Of a stretch of DNA of 64,000 nt, positions 59,890-64,000 are shown one piece after another. The stretch is from contig NZ_CP024081.1 of the NCBI RefSeq assembly GCF_003033885.1, positions 1,149,897-1,213,896 on the forward strand. The letters run 5' to 3'. This stretch comes from Pseudomonas rhizophila. Lineage in GTDB: Bacteria > Pseudomonadota > Gammaproteobacteria > Pseudomonadales > Pseudomonadaceae. How positions within the stretch are numbered: position 1 is the first letter of the stretch; the number at the start of each line of letters is the position of its first letter. The notes under the pieces are model-generated. The model did no database searches and had not been told where the DNA came from. It worked only from the letters and a program-made list of their open reading frames with translations. The position numbers and the translations under genes were made by a program.

Positions 59890-62461
59890 CCTGCAGGCGC
59901 AGATCGCCAGCCTGCAGCACGAAAACCGCAAACTGCGGCGGATCAACGACGCACTGATCGAACGGGTGGAGTCCGGCGTGACCCGGGGCAACGACCCGTA
60001 TGCGGCGTTCCAGCATTCAGTGGTGCTGGCTGAGCAGGTTCGCGAGCGCACCGACGCCCTGAACCAGGCCATGGCCGAGCTCAAGGCCGGCAATCACCTG
60101 CTGGGCGAAGCGCGGCTGCGCGCGGAAACCGCCCACCGGCACCTGATCGATGCCATTGAGAGCATTTCCGATGCATTTGTGCTGTTCGACGAACAACAGC
60201 GCATCGTCCTGTTCAACAGCCGCTTCAAGGCATTCTGGGCCCACAGCCGCGTGCGTATCATCGCCGGGATGCGCATTTCCGAGGTCAAGCGACTGATGAC
60301 CGCCAACGGGTTGTTCAGCGAAGAACCGCGTGGCCAGGCCGACGAGCATGTGCTTTACCGCTTGCAGAACGGGCGCTGGCTGCAAGTCAGCGAACGACCA
60401 ACCCAGGAAGGCGGTCGAGTGATTCTGTTTACCGACATCACCGACGTCAAACTCAGTGAAACCGTGCGTCGCGAACAGGCCATCGCGCAGAAATCGCACT
60501 TGTTGCAACGGGCCGTGGACAACCTTTCCCAGGGCGTGGCCATGGTCAATGCCCAGGGTGTGCTGGAGTTGTGGAACCGTCGCTTCCTGGAACTCAGCGG
60601 TCTGGCGCCAGTGGCGGCCCATCGGCCGTTTTCCGAGGTGATCGCCGACAGTGAACTGCAACTGCTGACCCCGGCCAGTCGCGACAGCAATGGCCGGCTC
60701 ATCCACGAAAGCGAGCAGCGCCTGTCGGATGGCCGGGTCCTGGAGATTCGCACCCATCCGCTACCCACCGGCGGCTACGTCAACACCTTCACCGACATCA
60801 CCGAGCGCTACCAGCACGCCGAGGCCCTGAGTGAAAGCGAACGCTGGATCCGCCTGATCACCGACCATGTGCCGGCGCTGATCGCCTACCTCAATGCCGA
60901 CTTGGTCTACGAATTTACCAACAAAGTCTACGAGCAATGGTATTGCTGGCCCCGTGGCGTGATGCTCGGCCAGAGCCTGCGCGAGGCCCACAGCGAACAG
61001 CATTACCAGCGCCTGGAGGCCTACGTGGCCCGGGCCTTGGCCGGTGAGAGTGTGACGTTCGAGTTTGCCGAGACCAATATCAACAACCAGGAACGCTATA
61101 TGCTGCGTTCCTACGTGCCCAATCGGCTGGCCAATGGTGAAGTGGTGGGGATCTTCGTGCTGATCCGCGACATCACCGAGCGGCGTCGCACCGCCGAGGC
61201 GCTGCACCAGGCCTACCAGAACCTGGAACAGCGCGTCCAGGAACGCACCGCCGAACTGACCACCCTCAATGACCAGCTATTGCGCGAAATCGACGAGCGC
61301 AGCCGGGTGGAGTTGCGCTTGCGCGAGGCCAAGCGCGAGGCCGAGCAGGCCAACCTGTCGAAAACCAAATTCCTCGCGGCGGTCAGCCATGACCTGCTGC
61401 AACCGCTCAACGCCGCGCGGCTGTTCACCAGCGCTTTGCTCGAGCGCCGTGAGCCGGTGGCGAATGCGCAACTGGTGCGCAACGTCAGCCACTCGCTGCA
61501 GGACGTGGAAAACCTGTTGGGCACGCTGGTGGACATTTCCAAGCTTGATGCCGGGGTGATCAAGGCCGATATCGCGCCGTTCGCCCTCAGCGAGTTGCTC
61601 GACAACCTGGCCGCCGAATACGTCCAGGTGGCGCGCAGTGAGGGGCTGGAACTGCACTTTGTGCCGTGTTCGGCCCTGGTGCGCAGCGACATGCAGTTGC
61701 TGGCGCGGATCCTGCGCAATCTGCTGAGCAATGCCATTCGCTATACCCCCAGCGGGCGGGTGGTGCTGGGCTGTCGCCGGCACCGCCAGCGCTTGTCCAT
61801 CCAGGTCTGGGACAGCGGCATCGGCATTGCCGAAAACCGTCTTGAAGAGATCTTCCAGGAGTTCAAGCGCGGCGATGTACAGCGCCCGGATCAGGATCGA
61901 GGGTTGGGCCTGGGACTGGCGATCGTCGAGAAAATCGCCGGGATCCTTGGGCACCGGATCCAGGTGCGTTCATGGCCGGGCAAGGGCTCGGTGTTCTCCA
62001 TCGACGTGCCCCTGAGCGCCACCGCGCCCAAGCCGTTGCCGAGCCTGGAGATGAGCGAACCGATGCTTGAGCGCTTGCGCGGGGCCCGGGTCTGGGTGCT
62101 GGATAACGACGCGGCCATCTGCGCCGGCATGCGTACGCTGCTCGAAGGTTGGGGGTGTCGGGTGGTGACTGCGCTGTCGGAGCAGGACCTGGCGCGTCAG
62201 GTGGACAACTACCATGCCGAGGCCGACCTGCTGATTGCCGACTATCACCTGGACAACGAACAGAACGGCGTCGACGCCGTGGCCCGGATCAACGCCCGCC
62301 GGGCCTCGGCGATCCCGGCGATGATGATCACCGCCAACTACAGCAACGAACTCAAGCAGCAGATCCGCGAACGCGGCCACACCCTGATGCACAAGCCGGT
62401 GCGGCCGATGAAACTGAAGATTGCGATGAGTCATTTGTTGAGTGGGCCCAAGAGTCATTGA
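59858..62461 (+). CDS. PAS-containing hybrid histidine kinase with C-terminal receiver (ErcS'-like)
   Basis: 867 residues, no transmembrane helix. Coiled coil at the start (ADLQAQIASLQHENRKLRRI), three PAS domains (about 85-200, 215-325, 335-450), a second coiled coil, HisKA (AAVSHDLLQPLNAARLFTSA), HATPase (LRNLLSNAIRYTP, DSGIGIAENRL, GLGLAIVEKI) and a receiver domain with LLIADYHLD (phospho-Asp) and MHKPVRP (Lys). TTG 59858, with GGAG 6 nt upstream, is chosen; an in-frame ATG at 59819 is possible. It overlaps the FIST gene. Likely partner of the LuxR regulator across the intergenic region. Confidence 0.88.
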   Translation: MPAIASPAIADLQAQIASLQHENRKLRRINDALIERVESGVTRGNDPYAAFQHSVVLAEQVRERTDALNQAMAELKAGNHLLGEARLRAETAHRHLIDAIESISDAFVLFDEQQRIVLFNSRFKAFWAHSRVRIIAGMRISEVKRLMTANGLFSEEPRGQADEHVLYRLQNGRWLQVSERPTQEGGRVILFTDITDVKLSETVRREQAIAQKSHLLQRAVDNLSQGVAMVNAQGVLELWNRRFLELSGLAPVAAHRPFSEVIADSELQLLTPASRDSNGRLIHESEQRLSDGRVLEIRTHPLPTGGYVNTFTDITERYQHAEALSESERWIRLITDHVPALIAYLNADLVYEFTNKVYEQWYCWPRGVMLGQSLREAHSEQHYQRLEAYVARALAGESVTFEFAETNINNQERYMLRSYVPNRLANGEVVGIFVLIRDITERRRTAEALHQAYQNLEQRVQERTAELTTLNDQLLREIDERSRVELRLREAKREAEQANLSKTKFLAAVSHDLLQPLNAARLFTSALLERREPVANAQLVRNVSHSLQDVENLLGTLVDISKLDAGVIKADIAPFALSELLDNLAAEYVQVARSEGLELHFVPCSALVRSDMQLLARILRNLLSNAIRYTPSGRVVLGCRRHRQRLSIQVWDSGIGIAENRLEEIFQEFKRGDVQRPDQDRGLGLGLAIVEKIAGILGHRIQVRSWPGKGSVFSIDVPLSATAPKPLPSLEMSEPMLERLRGARVWVLDNDAAICAGMRTLLEGWGCRVVTALSEQDLARQVDNYHAEADLLIADYHLDNEQNGVDAVARINARRASAIPAMMITANYSNELKQQIRERGHTLMHKPVRPMKLKIAMSHLLSGPKSH

Positions 62462-62473
62462 GCCGAACGCTGT

Positions 62474-62599
62474 TGTGGCGAGGGGATTTATCCCTGCTGG
62501 GCTGTGAAGCAGCCCCCCTGGATCTGCCAGGCAGACCGAGTTCTTAGGTTTTAGGGCCGCTTCGCGCCCCAGCGGGGATAAATCCCCTCGCCACAGGGA
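62474..62599. repeat. Composite REP pair (GGCGAGGGGATTTATCC class)
   Basis: Arms with GTGGCGAGGGGATTTATCCC and GGGGATAAATCCCCTCGCCA around CTGTGAAGCAGCC and CCGCTTCGCGCCCCAGC. Long-arm type like 5973-6107. It separates convergent genes. Confidence 0.78.
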
Positions 62600-62613
62600 T
62601 GTGTGTCAGCGGT

Positions 62614-63279
62614 TCAACGACGCAGATAAGCCCCGAAATCAATATCCCCGGCACTGAGAATCGCTTGCACCCGATTGTGCACATTGAGCTTGCGCAGGAT
62701 GGCCGAGACGTGAGCCTTGACCGTGGTTTCGGCGATCTCCAGCGTGTAGGCGATCTGTTTGTTCGACTCGCCCTTGGTCATGCGTTCCAGCACCAGCAAT
62801 TGTTTACGGGTCAGGGCCTGGAGCAGCTCGGGCGCAAAGGCCGGGGTTTCGTTCAGGCGGCGGCCCATCGGGCTTTTCTGCGTGCGGATGATGTCCGGTG
62901 GCAGGTACACGTTGCCGTTGAGAATCTGCTCGATGGCGTCGGTCATCTGCGAGCGCGGCGAGGACTTGGTGATGAACCCCACCGCGCCGTAGGTAATGGC
63001 TTGCAGCACCACCTGTTTGTCCTGTTCGGCGGAGACGATCACCACGGGGATGGTCGGCGCCTCGTTGCGCAGGTTGATCAGGCCATTGAGGCCGTGCATG
63101 CCGGGCATGTTCAGGTCCAGCAGGATCAGGTCGAGGTCGTCGTGCTCGCGGGTCAACGCCAGGGCGCTGTCCAGATCGGCGGTTTCCATCACCTCGCTGC
63201 CAGGAAAACCGTCGCTGATGACGTTGTGGATGGCTTCGCGAAACAGTGGGTGATCGTCGGCTATCAGGATCTTATACAT
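62614..63279 (-). CDS. erbR: NarL/LuxR-type response regulator (ErbR/AgmR-like)
   Basis: 221 residues. Receiver with [11 protein letters not shown], phospho-Asp in LLDLNMPG, Lys in ITKSS; LuxR HTH ([40 protein letters not shown]). AgmR/ErbR controls PQQ-dependent alcohol oxidation in Pseudomonas. ATG 63279 (MYKILIADD) is chosen, 9 nt after GAGG; an ATG at 63285 is too close to it. Next to the hybrid kinase (its probable partner) and the PQQ-associated protein. Confidence 0.9.
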   Translation of the reverse strand: MYKILIADDHPLFREAIHNVISDGFPGSEVMETADLDSALALTREHDDLDLILLDLNMPGMHGLNGLINLRNEAPTIPVVIVSAEQDKQVVLQAITYGAVGFITKSSPRSQMTDAIEQILNGNVYLPPDIIRTQKSPMGRRLNETPAFAPELLQALTRKQLLVLERMTKGESNKQIAYTLEIAETTVKAHVSAILRKLNVHNRVQAILSAGDIDFGAYLRR

Positions 63280-63335
63280 GGCCATTCACCTCGTTATTGT
63301 CGTGTGGGTGGGGCGGGGGCACGCACTCATTTGAA

Positions 63336-63869
63336 TCAGGGAAAGGGTTCGGGCCGGGCCGCTTGCAAGGGCAGGCGGGCCGCCTCCCAAGCGTCGAGGC
63401 CGTCGCGGTACCAATACAACTGTTTATAGCCCATGGCGGCGGCGCGTTTTACCGCGTTCCAGCTCAACCAGCAATCAGAGCGGCAATAAAAGACCAGCGG
63501 TTGATCCGCTCGCCCGCCCGTGGCTTTTCCCAGGTGATGGTTGAAGTAATCCTGCCAGGTCGGGTCGAGTTCGCCGTCGCCGGTATTGGCCAGCCACAGG
63601 CTGCCGGGGAGGTTGGCGTGGGGCTCGTTGTCGATGAAGCGTCCCTGGAGCCAGGGGCGGCGATAGACGTCGATCAGGATCGCAGATGGCGTTTGCATCA
63701 TCAGCTGTTGCAGTGCCTGGGTATCGAGTGTCTTTGCGCCATCGACGGTGGCGGGCGTCGGGCTGCGGTACTGGGCAATGCGATAGCCCTGCGCGGAGAA
63801 CAACGCAGTGTCAGCCTGGGCGACATTCAGCCACAGGCCCAGCAAGACGATCACCAGCAAACGGGGCAT
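63336..63869 (-). CDS. PQQ-catabolism-associated rhodanese-like exported protein
   Basis: 177 residues. Signal peptide (cut near AQA-DTA), then a rhodanese-like fold with FYCRSDCWLSWNAVKRAAAM: two Cys followed by Trp, the mark of the PQQ-dependent catabolism-associated family. The first Cys is at the rhodanese catalytic position. It lies 56 bp upstream of the erbR-like gene on the same strand. Role in PQQ enzyme or cytochrome maturation is a guess. Confidence 0.88.
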   Translation of the reverse strand: MPRLLVIVLLGLWLNVAQADTALFSAQGYRIAQYRSPTPATVDGAKTLDTQALQQLMMQTPSAILIDVYRRPWLQGRFIDNEPHANLPGSLWLANTGDGELDPTWQDYFNHHLGKATGGRADQPLVFYCRSDCWLSWNAVKRAAAMGYKQLYWYRDGLDAWEAARLPLQAARPEPFP

Positions 63870-63950
63870 GGGAATTTATCCTTTTTGTTATGCGCCCATT
63901 ACATGCCAGGGTCGAGGTCTTGTGAATGCGACCATAGACAGGAAAACCGG

Positions 63951-63963
63951 TACTAAAGTAGTA
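63951..63963. promoter_or_regulatory. Palindrome TACTA-AAG-TAGTA
   Basis: 5-bp exact arms with a 3-nt centre, 82 bp upstream of the rhodanese-like gene start, just before the window ends. Candidate site for the LuxR-type regulator or for the gene lying beyond the window. Confidence 0.4.
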
Positions 63964-64000
63964 ATTTCGGGCTCAAAGACAAGTGTCAAACCTAGGATCA

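Overview
The window looks like a chromosomal segment of a fluorescent-group Pseudomonas. The evidence is high-GC coding bias, many REP-type inverted repeats of the P. fluorescens kind (GGGAGC-GAGC-CTGCTCGC and relatives), and gene orders known from Pseudomonas: pdtA/phdA/pdtB-exbBD-tonB, aco, lhp and the PQQ/ethanol-oxidation regulators. No tRNA, rRNA, insertion sequence, prophage or CRISPR array was seen. Family and synteny calls are made from memory of protein families, without searches.

Region 1 (1-16549) is a two-partner secretion locus. It holds the C-terminal 1966 residues of a giant filamentous-haemagglutinin-type exoprotein (the start lies outside the window), a Phd-fold protein, the TpsB/FhaC transporter, a private ExbB-ExbD-TonB set (the ExbB is fused to DUF2341 and LamG-like periplasmic domains), a porin, a coiled-coil periplasmic protein, a YbjN-like protein, a parvulin isomerase and a LysR-type regulator. 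The order matches my memory of P. aeruginosa PA0690-PA0701. A convergent c-di-GMP protein with an intact GGDEF and a degenerate EAL follows.

Region 2 (19521-27788) centres on a bufferin-type copper-peptide operon: an EF-hand precursor with three EGKCG motifs, a DUF692 modification enzyme and a DUF2063 partner. Beyond it, on the other strand, lie a DoxX protein, a ferric-reductase-like membrane protein and an OmpR/EnvZ-type two-component system, then (plus strand) a DUF2790 protein, a DipZ-like CcdA-thioredoxin fusion and a small exported protein. A 17-bp box is shared by the bufA and doxX-side promoter regions.

Region 3 (27797-35405) is acetoin/2,3-butanediol catabolism: AcoR, then a perfect sigma-54 promoter with two upstream palindromes, a 21-codon leader ORF, acoX, acoA, acoB, acoC and butanediol dehydrogenase, closed by a terminator. 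Three small minus-strand genes follow (a DUF6644-like membrane protein, a DUF6152-like protein and a DinB-fold protein).

Region 4 (37076-49392) is hydroxyproline catabolism: a deaminase, a Ser/Thr proline-racemase homologue (probable trans-3-hydroxyproline dehydratase), a polar amino-acid ABC transporter, an aconitase-X dehydratase, an AraC-type regulator, the three-part D-hydroxyproline dehydrogenase, the Cys/Cys 4-hydroxyproline epimerase and a GntR/FCD regulator. TCGTATACGA-like operators lie in front of the transporter operon and the gntR gene. The expected final semialdehyde dehydrogenase and pyrroline-2-carboxylate reductase are not in the window.

Region 5 (49598-64000) holds a TonB-dependent siderophore receptor, an SDR protein lacking the catalytic Tyr, a tautomerase and a LysR regulator, an NTF2-like protein, a LysR/glucarate-dehydratase divergent pair, a general porin, and a FIST protein, hybrid kinase, LuxR-type regulator and PQQ-associated rhodanese-like protein that look like the regulatory end of a PQQ alcohol-oxidation locus.
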